Origin: Ewingella americana ATCC 33852 | GTDB lineage: Bacteria; Pseudomonadota; Gammaproteobacteria; Enterobacterales; Enterobacteriaceae | DNA: 64,000 bases | NCBI RefSeq assembly: GCF_000735345.1 | Contig: NZ_JMPJ01000071.1 | Coordinates: 114,609-178,608, forward strand | Reading direction: 5' to 3' | Part shown: in pieces, positions 45,081-54,419 of the stretch | How the letters are laid out: the number at the start of each line of letters is the position of its first letter | Position numbering within the stretch: position 1 is the first letter of the stretch | Translations under genes and position numbers: made by a program | Notes under the pieces: generated by a model | The model's input: the letters and a program-made list of their open reading frames with translations, nothing else | Told to the model about the DNA's origin: nothing | The model's database searches: none

Positions 45081-45170
45081 ATGGGCGCGCTTCGAATCGA
45101 TTCAGTTCAGGTGGTGGCTGGTCTAGGCTGGTGCTGCTTCACCCAACCTACCATTCCAACCTGGGTATAA
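45081..45170 (+). CDS. Small upstream ORF in frame with rpfF (possible leader peptide)
   Basis: ATG 45081, preceded by AGGA 8-11 bases upstream, opens 29 codons (MGALRIDSVQVVAGLGWC, then CFTQPTIPTWV) ending in TAA 45168-45170. The rpfF ATG follows after 3 bases and in the same frame. The coding part is GC-rich against an AT-rich upstream gap. rpfF itself has only a weak GGG as ribosome site, so translation may depend on this ORF. It could instead be a former N-terminal extension cut by a stop. Confidence 0.45.
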   Translation: MGALRIDSVQVVAGLGWCCFTQPTIPTWV

Positions 45171-45173
45171 ACT

Positions 45174-46040
45174 ATGAATCTTATTGACCATACGGCTTGC
45201 CGTCCATTCACCGAAGCTGGGCATTTATCACAAATAGCCGCCTATTATGAAGAGGGGCGAAATGTGATGTGGATGATGCTAAAAGCCTTTCCGCGCCCAT
45301 GTTTTAATCAGCCTTTAATAGAAGACATTATGAAACTGACCTATGCGGCGAAAGCCTCGGGTCTGCGTTTTGATTTTTGGGTCACCGGGTCGCTGGTGCC
45401 TAATATGTATAATGTGGGAGGTGATTTAAGCTTTTTTGTCGATTCCATCCTCAATAACAAGCGCGAGGCGCTGCGGGCCTATGCGCGAGCCTGCATTGAC
45501 TGCGTACACGCCGCCGCGCGTGGCTTTGACGTGGGGGCCATTAGCCTGTCGATGATTGAGGGATCGGCGCTGGGCGGCGGTTTTGAGGCCGCGCTGGCGC
45601 ACCATTATGTCTTAGCGCAGAACACCGCCCGTATGGGTTTCCCCGAAATTGCCTTTAACCTGTTCCCCGGCATGGGCGGCTATTCGCTGGTCTCACGCAA
45701 AGCAGGCATGCGCTTGGCGGAGGAGCTGATCTCTACCGGCGAGTCGCACACCGCCGAGTGGTTTGAAAGCCGCGGGCTGGTGGATGTGCTGTTCCAGCCG
45801 GGCGAGGGCTTTATTGCCACGCGTACGTTTATCGACACCCTGCGGCCCAAGCTCAACGGCATTCGGGCCATGCTGCGGGCGCGCCAGCGGGTATTGCAGC
45901 TGTCACGCTCCGAACTGATGGATATCACGGAAGATTGGGTGGATTCAGCATTTACGTTGGAAGAAAAAGATGTCGCGTACATGGAGCGTTTGGTGATGTT
46001 GCAAAACCGCCACACGGCCACGTTACGCAAATCCGGCTAG
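45174..46040 (+). CDS. rpfF: DSF-family signal synthase RpfF (crotonase fold)
   Basis: 288 residues. Crotonase superfamily with the RpfF pattern FDFWVTGSLVPNMYNVGGDLSFFV, EGSALGGGFEAAL and GFPEIAFNLFPGMGGYSLV. The two catalytic glutamates E138 and E158 are 20 residues apart, as E141 and E161 are in Xanthomonas RpfF. Enzymes of this class make cis-2-unsaturated fatty acid signals (DSF, BDSF) from acyl-ACP. The neighbour rpfR, convergent 46 bases away, encodes the matching receptor, so this is a complete quorum-sensing pair. Confidence 0.93.
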   Translation: MNLIDHTACRPFTEAGHLSQIAAYYEEGRNVMWMMLKAFPRPCFNQPLIEDIMKLTYAAKASGLRFDFWVTGSLVPNMYNVGGDLSFFVDSILNNKREALRAYARACIDCVHAAARGFDVGAISLSMIEGSALGGGFEAALAHHYVLAQNTARMGFPEIAFNLFPGMGGYSLVSRKAGMRLAEELISTGESHTAEWFESRGLVDVLFQPGEGFIATRTFIDTLRPKLNGIRAMLRARQRVLQLSRSELMDITEDWVDSAFTLEEKDVAYMERLVMLQNRHTATLRKSG

Positions 46041-46086
46041 TCTGCTCATGATTGTCGTTATTGCTGCTAGCCGCCTTGACTGACGA

Positions 46087-48096
46087 CTAGCGAGTAACGT
46101 TGTTCACACTACCGGGTGAAGCAATTGCTTTCTGTTCAAGCCAGTGCTCGATCTCATCGGCGGGCATTGGTTTGGCAAACAGGTATCCCTGCTTGCTGTC
46201 TACGCCAATTTCATCAATTAGCCGCTCTTCTTCATGAGTTTCAACCCCTTCAGCCACCACGGTGAGTTGCAGCGTTCTTGCCACGGCGACAATCGCGCGG
46301 ACCAGCGCCTGTGACACCGAATTATGGTTGATACCGCGTACAAAGCTTTGATCCAGCTTGATGCAATCCAGTGGGATGCGCGCCAGCTGCGACAGGGAAG
46401 AGTAGCCGGTGCCGAAGTCATCCAGATGCACTTCCGCCCCCAGCTTGTGCAGTTGGTTTATCATGGTGACAGCCGCTTTTTCATCTTCTACCAGACAGCT
46501 TTCGGTCAGCTCAAAGTCCAACATGCATTGGGTCATGCCCACTTTTTGCATCGCTTCGGTAAAATCTGACACCAGCGAGCTGCTGTTTAACTGGCGGCCA
46601 GACAGGTTCACCGCCACCCGCAAATTCAAGCCTTTCTTCTGCCACTCGGCTGCCTGACGGGTGGCGGTTTCGATAACCCATTTCCCCAGCGGCGCAATCA
46701 GGCCGGACTCTTCGGCGTAGGAGATAAAGCTTTGCGGCTGGATCACCCCGCGCTCCGGCGAATGCCAGCGCAGCAGGGCTTCGACACTGCGCACTTCGCC
46801 ATTGTTCGAGACTTTTGGCTGGTAATAGAGCTGCAACTGCTGCTCTTCCAGCGCCTTTCTCAGGTTGGTGTCGAGCCACATGTATTCGGAGACTTTTTTG
46901 TTCATCTCCGGCGAGAAGACGCAGTGCGCGTTTTTGCCCGCCTCTTTCGCCACGTACATGGCGGTGTCGGCGTTGCGGATCAGGCTCTCGGCGTCGGTCC
47001 CGTGCTGCGGGCATACCGCGATGCCGCTGGAGCAGCCGGTATAGACTTCGATCAAACCGATGCGGAAAGGGGCTTTGAGCCGGCCTAAGATCTGCTGGCT
47101 AATGGCTTCGAGCTTCTCGACCGAGGCTTGGGTGCTGAGAATGATAAATTCGTCGCCGCCCAGTCGCGCAAGGATTTCGGTTTCTTCTAAACAGCTCTGA
47201 ATGGCGTGAGCCACCTCTTTAAGCAGGCGGTCGCCGAACATATGCCCGTAGGCATCGTTCACTTTTTTGAAGTTATCTAAGTCGAGATAAATCAGGCCGA
47301 TTTGATTGTCACCGCGCAGTTCCAGCGCGCTTTTCAGCTGGTCTTGCAGGGCATTGCGGTTGGCAAGGCCGGTGATGAGATCGGTATTGGCTAAGACTCG
47401 CAGCCGCTCCTGCGCCATGCGCTCGTCGGTGATATCCGAGCCGGAGCAGATAAGGAATTTCTGCTGTTTGCCGCTGCCGCTGTGAACAAATTTATTGCGG
47501 AATAAGAACAGGCGCTGGCCTTTAACCGTGTTAATCCAGCGCTCGACTTCGTATGACTGCTCTTTCTGAAAGAAGCTGGTGATGTTCTGGCGCGAGGCGA
47601 TGCCTTCTTCCATCGACATAAACATGTCGTAGGCGCTGTGGCCAATCACGTCCTGCTCACGCAGGCCGGTGTACTCTTCGCTCAGGCGGTTGAAGCGATG
47701 CACTTTGCCGTCTTGGTCGATGATCACGATAACCGAGTTGGCTTCTGACACTACCTGCTCAGCGAAGGTCAGACCCACTTCAAGGTCGTGCGCCACCGAG
47801 GCGGTATCTTCAAAATCAGAGGCAGTGCCTGCCCAGACATTGCTGTCCACTTTGCGGCCGACCAGATAGAGGCAAACCGGCTCGCCGAACAACGTGACGT
47901 CTATGGTGAAGCAAGAGGTGATGCCGGTCAGTTCGCGAATGCGAGCAGCTTGCGGGCTGGTGAGGGCTACGGCGACGTTGGTCACGCCCTGTTCCGCAGA
48001 CAGTTCGAGCGCGTTGCTATCAGAACCTAAGCGCCAGTAGGGGCGAGGTGTACCAAAATGCAGGTATAGAATGGAGTCATCTTGAGCGTCTGTCAT
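46087..48096 (-). CDS. rpfR: RpfR: PAS-GGDEF-EAL receptor for DSF-type signals
   Basis: 669 residues. An N-terminal domain (about 1-105) corresponds to the RpfF-interaction region, followed by PAS (about 115-235), GGDEF (G313-F317, LGGDEF intact) and EAL (E439-L441, EALLRW intact). Signal binding to PAS is known in Burkholderia and Cronobacter RpfR to stimulate c-di-GMP breakdown. Both catalytic motifs are intact, so both synthesis and hydrolysis are possible. Related to E. coli PdeR (YciR), which lacks an rpfF neighbour. Confidence 0.93.
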   Translation of the reverse strand: MTDAQDDSILYLHFGTPRPYWRLGSDSNALELSAEQGVTNVAVALTSPQAARIRELTGITSCFTIDVTLFGEPVCLYLVGRKVDSNVWAGTASDFEDTASVAHDLEVGLTFAEQVVSEANSVIVIIDQDGKVHRFNRLSEEYTGLREQDVIGHSAYDMFMSMEEGIASRQNITSFFQKEQSYEVERWINTVKGQRLFLFRNKFVHSGSGKQQKFLICSGSDITDERMAQERLRVLANTDLITGLANRNALQDQLKSALELRGDNQIGLIYLDLDNFKKVNDAYGHMFGDRLLKEVAHAIQSCLEETEILARLGGDEFIILSTQASVEKLEAISQQILGRLKAPFRIGLIEVYTGCSSGIAVCPQHGTDAESLIRNADTAMYVAKEAGKNAHCVFSPEMNKKVSEYMWLDTNLRKALEEQQLQLYYQPKVSNNGEVRSVEALLRWHSPERGVIQPQSFISYAEESGLIAPLGKWVIETATRQAAEWQKKGLNLRVAVNLSGRQLNSSSLVSDFTEAMQKVGMTQCMLDFELTESCLVEDEKAAVTMINQLHKLGAEVHLDDFGTGYSSLSQLARIPLDCIKLDQSFVRGINHNSVSQALVRAIVAVARTLQLTVVAEGVETHEEERLIDEIGVDSKQGYLFAKPMPADEIEHWLEQKAIASPGSVNNVTR

Positions 48097-48257
48097 GAAA
48101 GTTTCTCCGTGTCACCAGCAACCTGATCTGACAATGTTTAAGCAACCTGCAATTAAAAGCGCGGGCCCTGATAACAGAGACCCGCTCTTGATTTTAGATG
48201 ATTTTTATTACCAGTGATGGCGCTCCACGCGGCGCACCATCACCTTCTCTGCGGCAG

Positions 48258-50555
48258 TTATTTCAACAGGAAGCTACTTTGCTTCACGTCCTGCGAATCC
48301 AATCCAATGAATACATTGAATTTGCCCGGTTCAGATGCCCATTTGAGCTTGTCATTGAAGAAACGTAAATCTTTTTCATTGATCGCAAATGTAACGACTT
48401 TTTCTTCACCCGGCGCCAGATTTATTTTCTCGAAGTTTTTGAGCTCTTTAACCGGGCGGCTGATAGAGGCCGTCAGGTCACGCAGATAGAGCTGCACCAC
48501 GGTCGCACCGCTGCGTTTGCCGGTGTTTTTCACCGTCACGCTGGCGGTCAGCGGCTGCTTGGCACTCATGGTGGTGGAAGACAATGAAATATCAGAAACG
48601 CTGAACTGGGTGTAGCTCAAACCATAACCAAACGGGAAGAGCGGGCCATTGGTGATGTCGAAGTAGCGCGAGGTATATTTATCCGGATGCTGTGGATTAA
48701 ACGGACGACCGGTGTTCAGCACGCTGTTATACAACGGGATTTGACCCACGGAGCGCGGGAAGGTCATTGGCAGTTTGCCGGACGGGTTGTAGTCGCCAAA
48801 CAGCACGTCGGCAATGGCGTGTCCGCCTTCGGTGCCGCTAAACCAAGTTTCCAGCATGGCGTCAGCAATGTCGTTTTCCCACGTCAGGGTCAGCGGACGG
48901 CCATTCATCAGTACGATAACCAGCGGCTTGCCAGTGGCTTTCAGGGCTTTGAGCAGGTCGCGCTGGCTCTGTGGAATGTTCAGGTCAGTACGGCTGGAAG
49001 CTTCGTGCGCCATGCCTTGGGCTTCACCGACTACGGCGACCACTACGTCGGCTTTCTCGGCGGTTTTCACGGCTTCGTCAATCATTTCCTGCGCCGGGCG
49101 CGGGTCGTTAACTACCTGTTTCTCATAGGAGTTAAGGAAGTTGACGATGTCCTGATCGTTGGTGATGTTGGCACCACGGGCGTAGAGCAGCGTGGCTTTG
49201 TCGCCAATCGCGTCTTTCATGCCTTGCAGCACGGTGACGGTCTGGTTGGCTTTACCGGCAGCGGACCAGCTCCCCATGACGTCACGCTGGCTGTCGGCCA
49301 GAGTACCAATCAGGGCGATGGTGCCTTTCTTCTGCAACGGCAGGGTTTCGTTCTGGTTTTTCAGCAATACCAGTGAGGTACGCGCCACTTCACGCGCCTC
49401 TTTGCGATGCAAACGGCTTTCGGCGTTAGTATCGACTGGGTCACTTGAAGCCGGGCCAAGGTGGCGGTATGGGTCGATGAACAGGCCCATATCCCATTTA
49501 GCATTCAGTACGTTACGCACTGCGCGGTCAATTTCTTTAACGCTAACAATCTTGTCGGCAACCAAGCCTTTCAGGTATTTGCCGTACATGTCGTCGGCCA
49601 TGTCCATATCAACGCCGGACTTCAGCGCCATGGCGGCAGCCTGACGGTCATCTTCGGCCACGCCGTGTTTGACTAGGCCGCCGATTGCGCCGTGGTCACT
49701 GACGGTTAAACCTTTGAATTTCCACTGGTCGCGCAGCACTTGCTGCAACAGCCACGGGTTAGAAGTCGCCGGAATGCCATTCACCGAGTTCAACGCCACC
49801 ATCACGCCGCCCGCGCCCGCATCAAGCGCGGCTTTATAAGGAGGCATGTAGTCGTTGAACATGCGCGTCAGGCTCATGTCCACGGTGTTGTACTCGCGGC
49901 CGCCTTCTACTGCGCCGTACAACGCGAAATGCTTCACGTTGGCCATCACGCTGTCAGGGGCAGAAGGGTCGTTATTCTGGTAGGCGCTGACCATTTCGTG
50001 GGCCAGACGCGAGGTCAAGTAGGTGTCTTCGCCAAAGCCTTCTGAGACACGTCCCCAGCGAGGGTCGCGGGTGATATCCACCATCGGCGAAAAGGTCATG
50101 TTCAGACCATCGGCTGCGGTTTCAATCGCCGAGATGCGTGCGCTGGTGGCGACGGCTTGCATGTCCCAGCTGGCGGCAAGGCCAAGGCTTATCGGGAAAA
50201 TAGTGCGCTGGCCGTGAACCACGTCGTAGGCGTAGAACAGTGGGATTTTCAGGCGGCTGTGCTGCACTTGGTCCTGAATGCGGCGAATGTCAGGTTTGGT
50301 CACGGTATTGAACATACCGCCGACTTTATCCGCGCGAACGTCAGCCATAATGGCTTCTTTCGGGTAGTCGGGGCCGACGCTGACTAAGTTAAGCTGGCCG
50401 ATTTTTTCGTCCAGCGTCATTTGGGTCATCAGATGAGAGACAAAGGCATCGCGCTCTTTGGTCTGATTTTGTGGAATGCTCGACGCTTGCTCAGCAAACG
50501 ACGAGGTAGAACCTGCTATTAACACCAACGCGCCAATCAGGTGATGCGTATTCAT
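48258..50555 (-). CDS. bglX: Periplasmic beta-glucosidase BglX (GH3)
   Basis: 765 residues from ATG 50555 (MNTHHLIGALVLIAGSTSSFAEQ), with a signal peptide cleaved near SFA-EQ; AAGGAT is upstream. GH3 N-terminal barrel with nucleophile aspartate in GLTVSDHGAIGG and KHF motif NVKHFALYG, a second alpha/beta domain with the acid/base region, and a C-terminal fibronectin-like domain (VTVKNTGKRSGATVVQLYL). It hydrolyses beta-glucosides in the periplasm. It stands alone. Confidence 0.96.
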   Translation of the reverse strand: MNTHHLIGALVLIAGSTSSFAEQASSIPQNQTKERDAFVSHLMTQMTLDEKIGQLNLVSVGPDYPKEAIMADVRADKVGGMFNTVTKPDIRRIQDQVQHSRLKIPLFYAYDVVHGQRTIFPISLGLAASWDMQAVATSARISAIETAADGLNMTFSPMVDITRDPRWGRVSEGFGEDTYLTSRLAHEMVSAYQNNDPSAPDSVMANVKHFALYGAVEGGREYNTVDMSLTRMFNDYMPPYKAALDAGAGGVMVALNSVNGIPATSNPWLLQQVLRDQWKFKGLTVSDHGAIGGLVKHGVAEDDRQAAAMALKSGVDMDMADDMYGKYLKGLVADKIVSVKEIDRAVRNVLNAKWDMGLFIDPYRHLGPASSDPVDTNAESRLHRKEAREVARTSLVLLKNQNETLPLQKKGTIALIGTLADSQRDVMGSWSAAGKANQTVTVLQGMKDAIGDKATLLYARGANITNDQDIVNFLNSYEKQVVNDPRPAQEMIDEAVKTAEKADVVVAVVGEAQGMAHEASSRTDLNIPQSQRDLLKALKATGKPLVIVLMNGRPLTLTWENDIADAMLETWFSGTEGGHAIADVLFGDYNPSGKLPMTFPRSVGQIPLYNSVLNTGRPFNPQHPDKYTSRYFDITNGPLFPFGYGLSYTQFSVSDISLSSTTMSAKQPLTASVTVKNTGKRSGATVVQLYLRDLTASISRPVKELKNFEKINLAPGEEKVVTFAINEKDLRFFNDKLKWASEPGKFNVFIGLDSQDVKQSSFLLK

Positions 50556-50843
50556 CGAATATCCTTCAGACAAAAAACATGCGGCTTAGGTTAAAAACAG
50601 CCCCTAGCCAGAACGCGAACAAGGTAATGATCATTATAAGAAAACTATAGCGTGAGAATCTAATACGTCGCCTCAATTATTAGCAATCAATAGTTTTCTG
50701 CAAAAACGACTTATTTACCGCGAGTCGTCACAGCTCGCAATTTACGCTGAATTAAGAATCGATGTGCAAATACTGATACGAGATAGCGCGCAAATTCCGT
50801 TATTTAGGAATTTGCGCACAGTAATAAGTAGGAAGAAGAGACA

Positions 50844-51125
50844 TTACAGCAGCGGCATGTCGGTCGGCGTTTTGCTCATCACGTCGAAGAACACGTCTTT
50901 GGAGACGGACCAGAATTGCGCAACGGCTTCAGCGTTGTAGCTGATGCCCATCAGGCTCATGACGAAGAAGCAGGTCACCGTCAGGCCAATTCCGCTACAG
51001 ACAAAGGCCATGACGTTATGGCTGGACTGGCGGCAGCGAATGTTTAATTGGCTGGTGCAAAACATCAGAAACGCGCTCAGTAATTCCCAACGCATCATCA
51101 TCAAACCCGTGGCTAACGTACCCAT
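50844..51125 (-). CDS. yjcB: Small membrane protein, YjcB family
   Basis: 93 residues with GAGGA before the ATG. MGTLATGLMMMRWELLSAFLMFCTS and FVCSGIGLTVTCFFVMSLMGIS are two membrane segments that follow the E. coli YjcB sequence, with the same acidic C-terminal end. Function is unknown. It lies alone between bglX and malT. Confidence 0.85.
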   Translation of the reverse strand: MGTLATGLMMMRWELLSAFLMFCTSQLNIRCRQSSHNVMAFVCSGIGLTVTCFFVMSLMGISYNAEAVAQFWSVSKDVFFDVMSKTPTDMPLL

Positions 51126-51316
51126 CGAACAAATTCCTCAACTGAATTAAGCACCTGAAATGCACCAATCCAAAGGCAGTCCTCAGGGGGGCTGAATACC
51201 GGGGTGGAGCAAGGAGGCGTAGAAATAAAAATGTGATTTGCGTCACATTGTAGCGAGGGTTAATTCGATGCGCAAAAAAAAGTCGAAATTCGGTTTGATC
51301 TGCATCATCAAGCCAT

Positions 51317-51342
51317 AAAAAAACCGCCAGTCCGGCGGTTTT
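51317..51342 (-). terminator. Intrinsic terminator of malT
   Basis: AACCGCC (51322-51328) pairs with GGCGGTT (51334-51340); on the minus strand the stem is followed by a run of seven T residues (51323 to 51317, partly in the stem). Confidence 0.88.
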
Positions 51343-51372
51343 ACAGGGCAGGGCAAAGCTGGGGAGAGGCAA

Positions 51373-54096
51373 TCAGGCGCCGTAACCCATCACTTGCAGC
51401 AGGTGTTGCGCATGCTGCACGGCGTCCTGACGGTGAGTCACGCCCAGCTTCTGATACAGGTTGCGAATATGGGTTTTAATGGTGGTTGAAGCCACGGTCA
51501 GCTCGCCGGCAATCTGGTCATTGCTATAGCCGGAGTAGATGAGGCCGAGCACTTGCCATTCGCGCTGGGTCAGCGGGCTGGTGCGAATCAACTCTGGCAC
51601 CTGAGGGTGCGTGAGCAATTTGCTGACAAAGCCTTCGTCGAAATGGGCGAACTTGTGGCGATGGTGCTGGTTGATGTCGCGCAACACCTTCTGCGCTCGG
51701 CGCTGCTCCATTTCTGGCAACAGATTTAGCTGAATAAGCTGGCGCAACTGCTGCGCCATCATTTCGCCTTCAATCACAAAGTGGCTGACGAATCCGGTGC
51801 GGTTGGCTAATTCCAGTGCTTCAATCAGCACGCGCTGGGCTTCGTTTTTGCGATCGGTGTGCCAATAAAGCAGGTTGCTGAGGATCAGGTTGCGATTAAG
51901 GTCGCTGACCAGCTTCAGCTGGCGCGCGTAACCATTCAGTTCATCAATGATTTTCTCAGCTTCGTCATACTGGCCGAGCAGGATGTGGACTCGCGCAATA
52001 TTGCGCCACTGGCCTTGCAGGAAGTGGTTATCCGCCATGCCCGGTTTTGACGTCTGATTCAGCCAGCTGCGCGCGGCGTTTTTATCGCCGACCATTTGCC
52101 AGTAAATAACCCGCGGCTTATCAGTGTTGGTCAGCCAGTCGGTGTGGTACTGCCCGCTCTGCAACAGGGCTTCGCAGCGTTGCAAATAGCGATGAGCATT
52201 GTCGAGATGCCCGCGCGCCAGCGAGCACTTCGCCAGCATCGCCAGACATTGCAATTGCTGCTGGGGTTGGAAGTTAGCCAGCACTTCCAGCCCTTCGCGC
52301 GCGGCGCTTTCAGCATCGTCAAGACGCGCCCACGACCAGAGCAGCTGTGAGCGCAGGCGCAGTAAGAATTCGTGCATTGGCAGCTGTTCAAGATGCTGCT
52401 CGCGCACCAGTTCGAAGGCTTTATCCTGCGTCTCGTAGGCTGCCTGCAAGAAGCCTTGCGCGATCAGAATTTCACTCTGCTGGAGCAAGGCCCACAGCGC
52501 GTAGTGGTAAGCCTCGTGGCGGCGGGCAATCTGCTCGGTTTGTTGCATCAGCGGCAGGGCGCGGGTCAAATCACCTTTGCAGTGTTGGATCTCGCCGGTC
52601 ACCGAGGTGGCGACAATACGGCTGTAATAGCTTGAATAGGGAAGATATTTCAGCGCCTGCGCCGCCAGCTTCTCGGCTTTATCCTGCTTGCCGTCATTGA
52701 TGGCGACCTGCGCTCTCAGCGCGTCAAATTCGGCGCTGAGGGTTTTATCCATCTCGATCTGCTCGACCTGCATCTCGTTTTCAGCGCGCTCAAGCAGCAT
52801 TTCCACTTCGCTGTAGCGGTGTTGGCTCTGCGCCAGCCACGCCTGTAGCAGCGCCAGTTTCGGGTTTTGAATCAGTCGCTCATAGGGCAGGGCGCTGAGG
52901 CACTCTTCCAGCAGCACCAGCTCGCTTTGGTTGAACAGCGCCCAAGCGTGTTGCAGCAGAATGTCGCGCAGCATGTCGGTATCTTCGGCCCCCAGCGCGT
53001 GATGAATGGCCTCGGCGGGGAAGCCAAGCGCCAGCCAACCTTCAGCCGCCAAACGGTGGATCTCAGGCAGTTCAGCCGCCAGCTCCCACTGGCAGCGTTG
53101 ACGAAGGAAAGTGGCAAACAGCGGGTGGAAGTTAAACCATTCGCCGGAATCATCCATTCGGTGAATGAATAGCCCCTGACGTTCAAGCTCTTCTAGCCGG
53201 TGTTGGCCGTTTTCCGCGCCGGTCAGTTGCACAATCAGCGAATCATTCATTGAGCGCAGTAAAGAGCAGCGCAGCAGGAAGTCGCGGGTTGGCGCGTCCA
53301 CGCGATCCAGAACCTCATCCACCAGATATTCGGACAGATGGCTGGCATTCAGCCCGGCAAGCTTTTTGGCCGACTGCTGGGCCGAGGCGGTCGAGGTGTG
53401 CGACTGGCGGGCGGAGAGGGCAATCAGTTGGAGCGCGGTGGCCCAACCGGCCACGTCGTCGCACAGGCGGCTGCTGTCGGCCTGCTCGATAGGGTCGGCC
53501 AAACGGCAATCAAAGAACTGCTGGGCTTCGGAATGGTTGAAAGCCAACTGGGCGGCATTCAGCTCCAGCAGTTGGTCGCGCACGCGCAGGTTGGCAATGC
53601 CAAGCTGCGGCAGGGTGCGTGACAGCACCATCAATGTGAGGTTTTCCGGCTGATGGCGCAGGAAGAAGCGCATGCCTTCGTGAATGGCGTCATTGGAAAT
53701 CAGGTGATAATCGTCAATCACCAGCAACAGGGGGCGATGCCAATCAGACAGCTCAACAAAGAGTTGCGCAAACAGTGCTGAGAGGCTGGCATATTGATGC
53801 TTCTGACTGAGTGCTTCGCTTTTGGCGCAGTGCCCGCCGGTTGCCTGCTGAATAGCGGCAATCAGGTAGCTGGCAAAACGCTCGGGCTGGTTGTCACTTT
53901 CATCAAGAGAATACCAGCCGAGATCGCTTTTACCCGCCGCCCAGTGGGCAACAAGCGTGGTTTTGCCGTACCCAGCAGGGCAAGCAACCAGAACGAGTCG
54001 GTAATTCTGTGCGCTCGCCAATTTGGTTAACAGGCGATCGCGCACCACCGTATTTTGCAGTCGCACCGGGCGACTCAGTTTCGAAGGGATCAGCAT
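51373..54096 (-). CDS. malT: Maltose regulon activator MalT (STAND/LuxR)
   Basis: 907 residues (901 in E. coli). N-terminal NTPase with Walker [11 protein letters not shown] near residue 40 and Walker [10 protein letters not shown], a long TPR-like SUPR region that binds maltotriose, and a C-terminal LuxR helix-turn-helix ([25 protein letters not shown]). It activates malP-malQ and other mal genes in the presence of ATP and maltotriose. Divergent from malP, with MalT boxes in the 323-base gap. Confidence 0.97.
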   Translation of the reverse strand: MLIPSKLSRPVRLQNTVVRDRLLTKLASAQNYRLVLVACPAGYGKTTLVAHWAAGKSDLGWYSLDESDNQPERFASYLIAAIQQATGGHCAKSEALSQKHQYASLSALFAQLFVELSDWHRPLLLVIDDYHLISNDAIHEGMRFFLRHQPENLTLMVLSRTLPQLGIANLRVRDQLLELNAAQLAFNHSEAQQFFDCRLADPIEQADSSRLCDDVAGWATALQLIALSARQSHTSTASAQQSAKKLAGLNASHLSEYLVDEVLDRVDAPTRDFLLRCSLLRSMNDSLIVQLTGAENGQHRLEELERQGLFIHRMDDSGEWFNFHPLFATFLRQRCQWELAAELPEIHRLAAEGWLALGFPAEAIHHALGAEDTDMLRDILLQHAWALFNQSELVLLEECLSALPYERLIQNPKLALLQAWLAQSQHRYSEVEMLLERAENEMQVEQIEMDKTLSAEFDALRAQVAINDGKQDKAEKLAAQALKYLPYSSYYSRIVATSVTGEIQHCKGDLTRALPLMQQTEQIARRHEAYHYALWALLQQSEILIAQGFLQAAYETQDKAFELVREQHLEQLPMHEFLLRLRSQLLWSWARLDDAESAAREGLEVLANFQPQQQLQCLAMLAKCSLARGHLDNAHRYLQRCEALLQSGQYHTDWLTNTDKPRVIYWQMVGDKNAARSWLNQTSKPGMADNHFLQGQWRNIARVHILLGQYDEAEKIIDELNGYARQLKLVSDLNRNLILSNLLYWHTDRKNEAQRVLIEALELANRTGFVSHFVIEGEMMAQQLRQLIQLNLLPEMEQRRAQKVLRDINQHHRHKFAHFDEGFVSKLLTHPQVPELIRTSPLTQREWQVLGLIYSGYSNDQIAGELTVASTTIKTHIRNLYQKLGVTHRQDAVQHAQHLLQVMGYGA

Positions 54097-54298
54097 TTTT
54101 ATAGATTCTTATGAACCGTAAGCAAATGAAAGGTGTGTTTATTTATTTTACAGCGCGTAATTAATATTATTCCTAAGGTCTGCCAATGCCGAAAGTATTG
54201 CAAGGCTGTTACATAATTACGTGTCGTTTAGTTGCTCTCGATCACAGTTTAGGCCCCTGTTTTTGGCCGAAAAAATCCTGATAACGCTACGCCCTTTT

Positions 54299-54331
54299 CC
54301 TCCTCCCTGTCTAATCCTTTACGGGATGATG
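54299..54331 (+). promoter_or_regulatory. MalT boxes upstream of malP
   Basis: CCTCCTCCC (54299-54307), read in reverse as GGGAGGAGG, and GGGATGATG (54323-54331) match the MalT box GGGGA(T/G)GAGG at 9 and 8 of 10 positions. Their opposite orientation and closeness fit the malPQ promoter of E. coli. TCACAG at 54242-54247 could be a CRP half-site. Nothing else gene-like is seen in 54097-54419. Confidence 0.6.
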
Positions 54332-54419
54332 CTGCACTTCCTACTTGGCTGCAGCATAGCCTCAATGTTCCAGCTTTTTACCCTACACCTACTCTACAAA
54401 TACCCCATAGAGGGAGCTT

